Shown here: positions 31,661 through 39,786 of the stretch, piece by piece
How positions within the stretch are numbered: position 1 is the stretch's first letter
How the letters are laid out: each line of letters begins with the position of its first letter
From: Prochlorococcus sp. AG-355-I04
GTDB lineage: Bacteria; Cyanobacteriota; Cyanobacteriia; PCC-6307; Cyanobiaceae
Direction of reading: 5' to 3'
Assembly: GCA_003280915.1 (NCBI GenBank)
Contig: QCDL01000001.1
Coordinates: forward strand, 62,001 to 126,000
DNA: 64,000 bases
Notes under the pieces: generated by a model
The model's database searches: none
The model's input: only the letters and a program-made list of their open reading frames with translations
Told to the model about the DNA's origin: nothing
Made by a program: the position numbers and the translations under genes

Positions 31661-32080
31661 CTAAGCAGGCGTCTTCTGATTAGCCAACAAATCTTTTAAT
31701 TTAGATAGTTCTCCAGCCCATCTTGGATCAGGAGCTTCCAAATTTGGAGCATCACTGTGAACAATTTTCTTAAAGTCCTTCCTCTTCTTATTCTTGTTTA
31801 ATTTTCCGCTGTTTCTTTTATTTGAAGCAGAATCTTTCTTTTCTGATAGCTCTACTCTTAATTTAGATCCATTAAATTCAAAACCGTTTAACTTTTCAAT
31901 TAATAAATTAGCATTGTCTTCATTATTAGATGTGGCAAAACCAAACCCCCTGCATTCCTTTGTTTCCTTATCTAGAACTGCTTTAAATCTTATTGAATCA
32001 GAAACTGACTTTAAAAGTTTATCAAATTCTTTTGGATTAAATCCTTGTGGTAAGTTGCCAATGTAAATACGAATGCTCAT
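31661..32080 (-). CDS. RRM RNA-binding protein, copy 1
   Basis: The 139-residue protein has one RNA recognition motif with RNP2 IYIGNL (5-10) and RNP1 CRGFGFAT (43-50). A basic, low-complexity tail with KNKKRKDFKK follows, then a short acidic end. Cyanobacterial single-RRM proteins often act in mRNA localisation to thylakoids or in cold and light stress; the role here is unknown. This gene is complete in both copies of the tandem repeat, and the two predicted proteins are identical. It is convergent with crtB with no spacer. Confidence 0.92.
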   Translation of the reverse strand: MSIRIYIGNLPQGFNPKEFDKLLKSVSDSIRFKAVLDKETKECRGFGFATSNNEDNANLLIEKLNGFEFNGSKLRVELSEKKDSASNKRNSGKLNKNKKRKDFKKIVHSDAPNLEAPDPRWAGELSKLKDLLANQKTPA

Positions 32081-32138
32081 AAATTTTTAAAAATGATTTT
32101 GAAGTCTGAACTTCTAGACAAAACTAAGCTATGTGTAT

Positions 32139-32503
32139 TTAATCACATTTTGGTGCATTTTGTTCAATCCATCGCTTTGCTTTATAAATAGCTTCATCAA
32201 AATTATTCAATCTTTTATATGCAAGTTCAATAGAAAGATACTGTAAAAGCTCTCCTAAGATAGGCCCATCCTTTATTTTTAAATTGTTTTTGATTACTTC
32301 ACCATTAATTAAGTTTGAAGGATGAAATAATTTGTCATCTTTATCACGCCATCTATGAAGCCAATCCACTCGTAAGTTTTGAGGTAAATAAAAAATAAAT
32401 GATGGAAGAAACATCTCTAATTCTTTATGTAATGCATATCTATCTGATTCAGTTAATTCAGCTATATTTTTTCTCTTCAACAAAAAGTGCCATTTTCGTA
32501 ATA
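32139..32503 (-). pseudogene. 3' fragment of cca (tRNA nucleotidyltransferase), duplication by-product
   Basis: This stretch is identical to the last about 121 codons of the full cca gene at 33617-34834. It is cut at 32503 where the second repeat copy begins and crtB sequence takes over. A start codon inside it would give only 114 residues (from 32483), lacking the whole catalytic head domain with GGYIRD and DIDIV. It has no promoter of its own that I can see. It is best read as the truncated end of repeat copy 1. Confidence 0.9.
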
Positions 32504-33138
32504 ACTCAGTTTTATTAGATACAATCGAGAAATATCCACAAAGTATTCAACCTTATCTAGACATGATAGATGGCCAGAGAATGGACCTAAATAAATTTAG
32601 ATACAAAAATTTTGATGAATTGAAACTCTATTGCTATAGAGTCGCAGGGACTGTTGGTTTAATGACTCAGAATGTGATGGGGATTGATAGCGCTTATACA
32701 TCAGCTCCATGGAGTGCAATGCCTGACCCCTCTGAAGCAGCTATCGCTCTAGGAATTGCAAATCAATTAACAAATATATTGAGGGACGTGGGAGAAGATA
32801 GACAGAGAGGTCGTATTTATCTACCGCAATCGGATATTGAAAAATTCAATTATTCTGAAGAAGAACTTTTAAAAGGAAAAATAAACAATCAGTGGAAAGC
32901 ACTGATGAACTTTCAATTAACAAGGGCTCGCGAATGGTTCCAAAAATCTGAGGATGGTATTAAGTGGCTATCTTCTGACGCAAGATGGCCAGTATGGACG
33001 TCTTTACGCCTTTACAGAGGAATATTAGATTCTATTGAAAGGTTAGATTATGATGTATTTAACAATAGGGCTTTTGTAAAAAATTCAGTAAAAGCTCTTG
33101 AAATTCCAATTTCTTTTTTAATTTCTCGAATTAAATAA
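32504..33138 (+). pseudogene. 3' fragment of crtB (phytoene synthase), duplication by-product
   Basis: This is identical to crtB codons about 92-302. The first in-frame Met (32563) would give a 191-residue protein that keeps the second Asp-rich motif NILRDVGED but lacks the first (RRTDEIMDS), so it should be inactive as a phytoene synthase. It is separated from the pds promoter by the first cca fragment on the other strand. It is treated as a non-functional remnant of the duplication. Confidence 0.9.
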
Positions 33139-33558
33139 CTAAGCAGGCGTCTTCTGATTAGCCAACAAATCTTTTAATTTAGATAGTTCTCCAGCCCATC
33201 TTGGATCAGGAGCTTCCAAATTTGGAGCATCACTGTGAACAATTTTCTTAAAGTCCTTCCTCTTCTTATTCTTGTTTAATTTTCCGCTGTTTCTTTTATT
33301 TGAAGCAGAATCTTTCTTTTCTGATAGCTCTACTCTTAATTTAGATCCATTAAATTCAAAACCGTTTAACTTTTCAATTAATAAATTAGCATTGTCTTCA
33401 TTATTAGATGTGGCAAAACCAAACCCCCTGCATTCCTTTGTTTCCTTATCTAGAACTGCTTTAAATCTTATTGAATCAGAAACTGACTTTAAAAGTTTAT
33501 CAAATTCTTTTGGATTAAATCCTTGTGGTAAGTTGCCAATGTAAATACGAATGCTCAT
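33139..33558 (-). CDS. RRM RNA-binding protein, copy 2
   Basis: The 139-residue protein is identical to the copy at 31661-32080: single RRM with IYIGNL and CRGFGFAT, then a basic tail. This copy lies directly downstream of the intact cca gene (58-bp gap, same strand), so it keeps what was probably the ancestral upstream context. Copy 1 sits behind the truncated cca fragment instead. If the duplication is real the cell has two complete genes for this protein and a doubled dose. Confidence 0.9.
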   Translation of the reverse strand: MSIRIYIGNLPQGFNPKEFDKLLKSVSDSIRFKAVLDKETKECRGFGFATSNNEDNANLLIEKLNGFEFNGSKLRVELSEKKDSASNKRNSGKLNKNKKRKDFKKIVHSDAPNLEAPDPRWAGELSKLKDLLANQKTPA

Positions 33559-33616
33559 AAATTTTTAAAAATGATTTTGAAGTCTGAACTTCTAGACAAA
33601 ACTAAGCTATGTGTAT

Positions 33617-34834
33617 TTAATCACATTTTGGTGCATTTTGTTCAATCCATCGCTTTGCTTTATAAATAGCTTCATCAAAATTATTCAATCTTTTATATGC
33701 AAGTTCAATAGAAAGATACTGTAAAAGCTCTCCTAAGATAGGCCCATCCTTTATTTTTAAATTGTTTTTGATTACTTCACCATTAATTAAGTTTGAAGGA
33801 TGAAATAATTTGTCATCTTTATCACGCCATCTATGAAGCCAATCCACTCGTAAGTTTTGAGGTAAATAAAAAATAAATGATGGAAGAAACATCTCTAATT
33901 CTTTATGTAATGCATATCTATCTGATTCAGTTAATTCAGCTATATTTTTTCTCTTCAACAAAAAGTGCCATTTTCGTAATAACTTAGTTTTTGCAATCTC
34001 AGCTTTACTAAATTTAAGTTTCTCTAAAGATAAAACATCTAAAATTTGAGCAATAAAAAATGATGGTAAAAATTTTTCTTTTTCTTTCTGATTTAGTTCT
34101 GCATAATTAATTTTCTCTAAATCCAAAAAAAAAGAATCTTCATATAAATTATCACTACCAAATATATTTAATTTTTTTATCAACAATACTGCATTAAGAA
34201 CATTTGCTCCATGTACTATTTTCTGTATTTCATAATTAATCCTCTCATTAGCTACAAGATATAATTTTTCTTTATTTTTTTTTATAAAAGTTATTAAATT
34301 AAAATCAATTTTAAAATCCAATTCTGAAACAAATCGAAAACATCTTAATATTCTTAAAGGATCATTTAGTAAATTGTTTTCGGAATGAGTTCTAAGCAAA
34401 GAAATCTCTAGATCTTTAAGACCATTTAAAGGATCAAACAAACATTTCTTATCAAATAAAAAGGCAATTGAATTAATCGAAAAGTCTCTAGAACATAAAT
34501 CGCCTTCTATTGTAGATGAAACCTGATTTGCAATATCAATATAAATATGATTAAGAAAAATTCTTACTACTTCTCTTTTTTCATCTAAAATTATAAATTT
34601 TGATCCGATATTTTCTGCAATTTTCTTACCAATTTCAATTGCATTTAAAGGTACTACAATATCAATATCTACCTTTTCATGTTCTCTTCCTAAAATAATA
34701 TCTCTTATGTAACCACCAACCAAATATGAGCCTTTAGGTAATAAACCTAATATTGAATCCAAATTATGAAATTTTATACTTGTTTCTAATTCATCAATTA
34801 TTAGTGTATGATTTGTTTGAATGTTCCTTTTCAT
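33617..34834 (-). CDS. cca: tRNA nucleotidyltransferase / poly(A) polymerase family (intact copy)
   Basis: The 405-residue protein has the class II nucleotidyltransferase head: GSYLVGGYIRDIILGR (35-50) and the metal-binding VDIDIV (55-60). The segment DPLNGLKDLEISLLRTHSE and DPLRILRCFRFVSEL follow. It adds or repairs the CCA end of tRNAs, or is a paralogous A-adding enzyme. The C-terminal 121 codons are repeated at 32139-32503. Its start is only 14 bp from the start of ycf34 on the other strand. Confidence 0.9.
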   Translation of the reverse strand: MKRNIQTNHTLIIDELETSIKFHNLDSILGLLPKGSYLVGGYIRDIILGREHEKVDIDIVVPLNAIEIGKKIAENIGSKFIILDEKREVVRIFLNHIYIDIANQVSSTIEGDLCSRDFSINSIAFLFDKKCLFDPLNGLKDLEISLLRTHSENNLLNDPLRILRCFRFVSELDFKIDFNLITFIKKNKEKLYLVANERINYEIQKIVHGANVLNAVLLIKKLNIFGSDNLYEDSFFLDLEKINYAELNQKEKEKFLPSFFIAQILDVLSLEKLKFSKAEIAKTKLLRKWHFLLKRKNIAELTESDRYALHKELEMFLPSFIFYLPQNLRVDWLHRWRDKDDKLFHPSNLINGEVIKNNLKIKDGPILGELLQYLSIELAYKRLNNFDEAIYKAKRWIEQNAPKCD

Positions 34835-34848
34835 TTTATTTATTAATT

Positions 34849-35100
34849 ATGTGCATTTGCATCAACTGTAAATGGGTTGATAGATGTATCACATATCATG
34901 ATGTGGAGAATAATCATGGTGTAGATCATATTTGTGATCTACCTAATTTTAAAGCAAAAAAACCATTCATTCATGTCAATATAATTAAAGATAATAATGG
35001 TGACTATAAAACTGATTGGGATGTTCAATCTTGTGAAAGTTTTGAAAATGAATTTGGTAAATGGTCTAAATGCAATCCAGGCATGGAGTTACCTGTTTAA
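34849..35100 (+). CDS. ycf34: Ycf34 Fe-S protein
   Basis: Starting at the ATG at 34849 gives an 83-residue protein beginning MCICINCKWVDRC, with the Ycf34 cysteine motif (C2, C4, C7, C13). A later HICDLP, a Cys near SCESFE and CNPGMELP near the end complete the pattern. A longer frame opens 96 bp upstream but runs through the cca start and is not needed. Ycf34 in Synechocystis binds an Fe-S cluster and is needed for normal photosynthetic electron transport and pigment content. tsaB follows after 9 bp. Confidence 0.92.
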   Translation: MCICINCKWVDRCITYHDVENNHGVDHICDLPNFKAKKPFIHVNIIKDNNGDYKTDWDVQSCESFENEFGKWSKCNPGMELPV

Positions 35101-35109
35101 AGGTAATAA

Positions 35110-35763
35110 ATGACAAATAAACTCAAACAAAGAGAAAATTACCCTTCATTTGTGATTCATAGCACAGAAAATTCTTTTGGCTTTGGGTATAGAAAAAATA
35201 ATACCCATGAATCTGATGTATTATTTATCAAAAAATTTGATAATGACCTTTGCAACAACTTAGTTAATGATCTTAACAAATTCATTTCTAAAGAAAATTT
35301 ACAAAAAATAAATAAGTTAGCTGTCAGCATAGGGCCAGCAAATTTTAATGCTTCACGACTTATTGTAGTTTTAGCAAGAACTATCTCTCAACAAATAAAT
35401 TGTCCTCTAGACAGTTTTAGTTCATTTGAAATAATGGCAAAAAGAATTGCATCAAAAAATAACATCTTTACAAACAAAAAATCATTCTGGATTTACAAAA
35501 AATTAAAACGAAAGGGTTATATTGCAGGTAAATATGAGATTTGCCATTACGAAAAAAACTCCTTGGATGTAGTCATTCGCGAAACAGTTTCACCAAAAGT
35601 TGTCAAAGAACTTGAGAGTGAAGAATCTTCTTTTGAGGCTAATTATGATGATAAAAAAGATCTAAAAGAACTATTAAACTTATCAAATAAAAATTTATTA
35701 AATTCAACTGAAAATTCTTGGCGAAAAGTTTTGCCTCTTTACCCTATTTCTCCAATTAACTAA
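35110..35763 (+). CDS. tsaB: TsaB-like protein (t6A tRNA modification)
   Basis: The 217-residue protein lacks strong motifs but contains KLAVSIGPANFNASRLIVVL followed by ARTISQQINCPLDSFSSFE. This aligns in pattern with the TsaB/YeaZ stretch GPGSFTGLRIG...A...G.PL..VSS.E. TsaB is the non-catalytic partner of TsaD in making N6-threonylcarbamoyladenosine on ANN-decoding tRNAs. The usual Gly-Ser-Phe-Thr-Gly turn is replaced by PANFNASR, so it is a divergent member. It is downstream of ycf34 and convergent with plsC. Confidence 0.72.
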   Translation: MTNKLKQRENYPSFVIHSTENSFGFGYRKNNTHESDVLFIKKFDNDLCNNLVNDLNKFISKENLQKINKLAVSIGPANFNASRLIVVLARTISQQINCPLDSFSSFEIMAKRIASKNNIFTNKKSFWIYKKLKRKGYIAGKYEICHYEKNSLDVVIRETVSPKVVKELESEESSFEANYDDKKDLKELLNLSNKNLLNSTENSWRKVLPLYPISPIN

Positions 35764-35767
35764 GTAT

Positions 35768-36388
35768 TCATCCAATCAGATTATTAATTTTATCTTGAAG
35801 GCGCATAGTTACAGAATTCAGATCATCTCTTGAGGAACTTTGTGGAGGTTGAACAGGTTTTCCCACTTTAATAACAATTTTTGAAAACAAAGGAATAAAG
35901 AATTTAAATCTTATTAGTTTATGTGAATTAACTATTGCAACAGGCAATAATAATTTTTGATTTTTAAAGGCTAATAATGCTGCACCTTGTTTGGGCTTAT
36001 TCACCCGTCCATTTTTTTGACGAGTGCCATCAATAAAAATTCCAATACAATTATCATTTGATAATTTTTTACATGCTGTTTTGATTGTATTTTTATCAGC
36101 AATTCCTCTTTTTACAGGATACGCTCCACAAGCCTTGATAATGAATCCGAGAAAAGGAATTTTAAAAAGCTCTGCCTTAGCCATAAAAGATATATTACGT
36201 CCAAGGGCATGACCTAACAAAGGAGGGTCAAGTAAAGAACCATGATTAGAAACCATTATGAAGGAATCTTTTTGCGGAATATTGTCTCTACCTATTAAAT
36301 GACCTTTAAATACAAATTTATAAATAGGAAATACAAAAAGCTTGCTAACTAATTCATAGGTTAATTTTTGAATAGTATGATTTGTCAT
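35768..36388 (-). CDS. plsC: 1-acyl-glycerol-3-phosphate acyltransferase (PlsC family)
   Basis: The 206-residue protein has the acyltransferase HX4D motif in SNHGSLLDPPLLG (H49, D54), then FMAKAELFKIPFLGFIIKACG, and the FIDGTRQKNGRVNKPKQGAA block. It adds the second acyl chain to lysophosphatidic acid. It is the last gene of the rpaB-plsX-fabH-fabD-plsC minus-strand run, with a 5-bp gap from fabD, so acyl-chain synthesis and glycerolipid assembly are encoded together. Confidence 0.92.
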   Translation of the reverse strand: MTNHTIQKLTYELVSKLFVFPIYKFVFKGHLIGRDNIPQKDSFIMVSNHGSLLDPPLLGHALGRNISFMAKAELFKIPFLGFIIKACGAYPVKRGIADKNTIKTACKKLSNDNCIGIFIDGTRQKNGRVNKPKQGAALLAFKNQKLLLPVAIVNSHKLIRFKFFIPLFSKIVIKVGKPVQPPQSSSRDDLNSVTMRLQDKINNLIG

Positions 36389-36393
36389 ACAAA

Positions 36394-37290
36394 CTAATAA
36401 GAGATTTGATCTGAAGATGAAACTTGAGAAATTTTTACATCTTTAAGATGCCTTTTTCCTAAACCGCTTAGTACATTAGAAGGACCAATTTCAACAATAT
36501 GAAGATCACTATCTTTTGCCATTAAATCCATAGTTTCTCGCCACCTCACTCCATTACACATTTGCTTTTCTAATCTAAATTTAAGCTCATTTGGATCACT
36601 ACAAATTGAAGGTTCATAATTGCTTATGACTGGGAAAGAAGGATTGTTAAATTTAATCTGTTTTAAATACTCAGAAAATTTTGATGAAGGTTCATTCATA
36701 AATGGTGAATGAAATGCACCTGAAACATTTAATTTCAAGAATCTTTTACAAGAAATTTCTCTTGATAAATTATCTAATGCTTCAGTAGATCCTGATAAGA
36801 CAACTTGGGAAGAGCTATTATCATTCGCAATTACAATATCATCAATTTTTTGTACTAATAGATCAAGTTGATTTCTATCAAAACCAATTACTGCTGCCAT
36901 GGATCCTTTCCCAGCATTTACCATTAATTGAGACCTTTCTTTTATTAGAGAAACACAATCTTTGAATGAAAAAACATCCGCACAATAAAGTGCAGTAATT
37001 TCTCCAAGACTATGCCCAGCAACATAAGTTGGTTTAAATCCATTTTCCTTTAATGCATCTAATAAAATTGATTCAACTAAAAAAAGACAAATTTGTGTAT
37101 TTCTTGTGTTATTCAAATCAACAAGAGGATTTATTGGTTCAGTATTTAACTCACAAATTTCAAATAAATTCCTTTCAAATATCTCAGATGCATAACTAAA
37201 CCTCTCTTTTGTGTTGGGCAAATTTTCAATTTGTTTTGCCATTCCAATTTTTTGCGAACCCTGTCCAGGGAATACCCATGCAACTGTCAT
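36394..37290 (-). CDS. fabD: Malonyl-CoA:ACP transacylase
   Basis: The 298-residue protein has FPGQGSQ at 7-13, the nucleophile S94 in AGHSLGEITALYCA, and a conserved His in GAFHSPFM. It loads malonyl groups onto acyl carrier protein for fatty acid synthesis. It lies 16 bp after fabH and 5 bp before plsC on the same strand. Confidence 0.96.
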   Translation of the reverse strand: MTVAWVFPGQGSQKIGMAKQIENLPNTKERFSYASEIFERNLFEICELNTEPINPLVDLNNTRNTQICLFLVESILLDALKENGFKPTYVAGHSLGEITALYCADVFSFKDCVSLIKERSQLMVNAGKGSMAAVIGFDRNQLDLLVQKIDDIVIANDNSSSQVVLSGSTEALDNLSREISCKRFLKLNVSGAFHSPFMNEPSSKFSEYLKQIKFNNPSFPVISNYEPSICSDPNELKFRLEKQMCNGVRWRETMDLMAKDSDLHIVEIGPSNVLSGLGKRHLKDVKISQVSSSDQISY

Positions 37291-37306
37291 AATGCTCCTT
37301 TGTTTT

Positions 37307-38314
37307 TTAACCCCATTTAATTAGGGCTGCACCCCAACTTAACCCAGCACCAAAACCACTTATGGCAATAATATCATTTTGTTTAATTCTATTATTTCTA
37401 ATAGCCTCATCCATCACTAGTGGGATTGTTGCTGCTGAAGTATTACCATATTTTTCTAAATTACTAAGAATTTTTTCTCTAGGAATTTTTAACCTGTCTC
37501 CTACGGAATCCAATATCCTTTGATTAGCTTGATGCAACACAAGCCAATCAACTTCATCGGGAGTATAGTTTATTTTTTTAAACAACTTTTCAAGAATTAT
37601 CGGAACCTCTCTAACTGCAAATTTATACACTTCCTGACCATTCATCTGAATTGGAGAAAAAGCTCCACTTGAAAAATCAATATTATCAATTATTGAATCC
37701 TTATTATTTTTTGAGGGAAGATTAAGAAAAGAACCCCTTTCTCCATCAGTTCTCATATCAAAACCAATTAAATTATCAAATTCATTAGTAGCTTCAATTG
37801 CTAATGCACCTGCACCATCTCCAAAGAGAATACAACTTCTTCTGTCATTCCAATCGACAAAGCTTGATAGTTGATCTGCTCCAATAACAATAGCCCTTTT
37901 AAATCTGCCCCCTTTTAAAAATTGTGAGGCTGTAATTAAGGCAAATAAGAAACCACTACACGCTGCAGTTAAATCGAAAGCGACAGCATTAGCTGCTCCT
38001 AATTTAGCTTGAATGGATGGCGCTGATCCAAATAAATCATGTGGAGTAGAAGTAGCTAAAACAATTAAATCAATCGTTTTAATATCCCAACTAGCCATTT
38101 CTATAGCAGTTAAAGCCGCCTTATAACCCATCTCAGTGACATTATCTCCTAAGCTAGAGATTCTTCTCTCAGAAATTCCAGTTCTAGATTTTATCCATTC
38201 ATTACTTGTATCAACCTTTTTACTAATTTTTTGATTAGTTAGAATTTGGTCAGGTACGTAACTTCCGCTTCCCTTGAATGATACTCCAATCTGATTAAAA
38301 TTTATTCCTTCCAA
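37307..38314 (-). CDS. fabH: 3-oxoacyl-ACP synthase III (KAS III)
   Basis: The 335-residue protein has the active-site Cys119 in TAACSGFLFAL, the His in WLVLHQANQRIL, and Asn in YGNTSAATIP, the full Cys-His-Asn triad of FabH. It starts fatty acid chains from acetyl-CoA and malonyl-ACP. It lies 53 bp downstream of plsX and is followed by fabD. Confidence 0.96.
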   Translation of the reverse strand: MEGINFNQIGVSFKGSGSYVPDQILTNQKISKKVDTSNEWIKSRTGISERRISSLGDNVTEMGYKAALTAIEMASWDIKTIDLIVLATSTPHDLFGSAPSIQAKLGAANAVAFDLTAACSGFLFALITASQFLKGGRFKRAIVIGADQLSSFVDWNDRRSCILFGDGAGALAIEATNEFDNLIGFDMRTDGERGSFLNLPSKNNKDSIIDNIDFSSGAFSPIQMNGQEVYKFAVREVPIILEKLFKKINYTPDEVDWLVLHQANQRILDSVGDRLKIPREKILSNLEKYGNTSAATIPLVMDEAIRNNRIKQNDIIAISGFGAGLSWGAALIKWG

Positions 38315-38367
38315 AAGAGTTTTTTAGTTACTTATATTAGTCAAACATAAATTTGACTAAATATGTT

Positions 38368-39786
38368 TTATGAATTTAAAACTTGAAGCTTTTGAAGTTG
38401 ATTTAAATTGTCCATAACACCATGATTCACTGCAGAGTGAGCCAAGCGAAGAGCACTAACTACTGATAAAGATTTGCTACTTCCATGACCAATAACGCAA
38501 ATACCGTTCACCCCAAGTAATAAAGCTCCTCCATGTTCGGCATGATCTAACCGTTTCTTAATTCTAAGTAGATTACTTTTTAAAAAAGCTGAACCAACTT
38601 TCCCCCGCCTTCCTCGTGGCAGCTCAGATCTCAAAATATCTAATAAAACTCCTCCCACAGATTCAAGAAATTTCAATAAAATATTTCCAGTAAATCCATC
38701 ACAGACTACTACGTCGAAACTACCTGATAATACATCTCGCCCTTCACAATTACCTCCAAAATTAAAACTTTTTTCAGAAGATAATAATTCAAATGTTTTT
38801 AGTGATAAATCATTACCTTTGCATTCTTCTTCTCCGATATTTAAAAGACCAATTCTTGGTTTTTTTACCTGCAAGACATCTTGTGCATAAATATTACCGA
38901 GAAGAGCAAATTGATGCAGATAAGATGGCTTACAATCAGTATTTGCACCGACATCTAAAACTAAGACCGGGCGAGTTTGATCCCTTGTTGGAAATAATGC
39001 TCCTATAGCTGGTCTATCAATCCCTTTCAATCTCCCAATTCTAAATATAGCAGAAGCCATCATGGCACCTGAATTACCTGCTGAATAGACAGCTTCAGCT
39101 TTATTATTTCTCACTAAATCCATTGCGACGTTAATACTTGCATTTTTCCTTTTTCTAACTGTAGTAGCTTCTTCATTCATTCCAATAGGCTCTCCACTAT
39201 CAATTAATTCAAGACGATTATTATGTATTTCATTTTCTAATAATTCTGCTAAACCAGTTTTTTCAGCTGCATCTTTAACTTTTTCAATTTTGCCGACAAA
39301 CTTTATATTTATTGGAAATCTACTGATAGCTTCAAGGCAACCCTCAAGAATTGGACCAGGAGCATAATCTCCACCCATACCATCAACAGCGATCCAAATT
39401 CTGTTAGATTGAGAACCCTCCACTTTATCTAAAATATTATCGTTATTTTGTAACCTTTTTAATGGGTCAAAAACTAAGGGCTGTAATGTATTTTTAGCTA
39501 TTGAACTAGCGTTTGAGACAACACTACTAGCAGTATTCACAACAGATTCAGCGCTAGAAACTACATTACCTGCAACATTACCCGCAACATTACTAGCAAC
39601 ATTACTAGCTGTGCTCACAACAGAGCCAGCACCAGAAACCATATTACCCGCAACATTACTAGCCGTTGCTGCAGAACTAGCAGCAGTATCAACTATAGAA
39701 GTTACAGCAGAATTTCTTTTGTACCAAATAACTAATCTTCTAATAGCTCTGGACTTGTTAATTTTTTGCGCTGTTTCTTTCCCCAT
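38368..39786 (-). CDS. plsX: Phosphate acyltransferase PlsX with long repetitive N-terminal extension
   Basis: Residues 129-472 are a normal PlsX, starting NRIWIAVDGMGGDYAPGPI, with YSAGNSGAMMASA and ILVLDVGANTDC-like segments. PlsX makes acyl-phosphate from acyl-ACP for the PlsY step. Ahead of it are about 128 extra residues. First comes a basic helix (KSRAIRRLVIWYKR), then residues 31-98 made nearly only of Ala, Val, Ser, Thr, Asn and Gly in repeats such as ASNVAGNMVSGAGSVVSTAS. The pattern suits a long amphipathic helix that could hold this peripheral enzyme on a membrane; that role is inference. The ATG directly follows the rpaB stop. Confidence 0.93.
   Translation of the reverse strand: MGKETAQKINKSRAIRRLVIWYKRNSAVTSIVDTAASSAATASNVAGNMVSGAGSVVSTASNVASNVAGNVAGNVVSSAESVVNTASSVVSNASSIAKNTLQPLVFDPLKRLQNNDNILDKVEGSQSNRIWIAVDGMGGDYAPGPILEGCLEAISRFPINIKFVGKIEKVKDAAEKTGLAELLENEIHNNRLELIDSGEPIGMNEEATTVRKRKNASINVAMDLVRNNKAEAVYSAGNSGAMMASAIFRIGRLKGIDRPAIGALFPTRDQTRPVLVLDVGANTDCKPSYLHQFALLGNIYAQDVLQVKKPRIGLLNIGEEECKGNDLSLKTFELLSSEKSFNFGGNCEGRDVLSGSFDVVVCDGFTGNILLKFLESVGGVLLDILRSELPRGRRGKVGSAFLKSNLLRIKKRLDHAEHGGALLLGVNGICVIGHGSSKSLSVVSALRLAHSAVNHGVMDNLNQLQKLQVLNS

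Larger units (their letters stand above)
31026..32503. repeat. Tandem duplication, copy 1 (1478 bp)
   Basis: Direct repeat unit running from inside crtB (codon about 92), through the RNA-binding protein gene, and into the C-terminal part of cca. The next copy follows at once at 32504-33981. Every homologous landmark is offset by exactly 1478 bp (31661 to 33139; 32139 to 33617). I found no base difference in the segments compared by eye. The trinucleotide act occurs at 31026, 32504 and 33982, giving a 3-bp microhomology at the joint. Confidence 0.95.
32504..33981. repeat. Tandem duplication, copy 2 (1478 bp)
   Basis: Second direct copy of the unit at 31026-32503. It starts at the crtB/cca joint in the sequence ataactcagttttattag at 32501-32518 and runs back into the intact cca gene. 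Across the joint the two parent sequences, actcagtttta in crtB and acttagttttt in cca, agree at 9 of 11 positions, with act itself shared exactly. A short-homology recombination, or an assembly or amplification join, could both explain this. Confidence 0.95.

Noticed and set aside
31794-32066. Plus-strand open frame of 90 codons, repeated at 33272-33544
   Set aside because: It is a mirror of the RRM protein gene, and its repetition follows from the tandem duplication, not from being a gene.
32563-33138. A second functional phytoene synthase
   Set aside because: It lacks the first Asp-rich motif and the N-terminal third, and is an exact copy of the crtB tail within the repeat.
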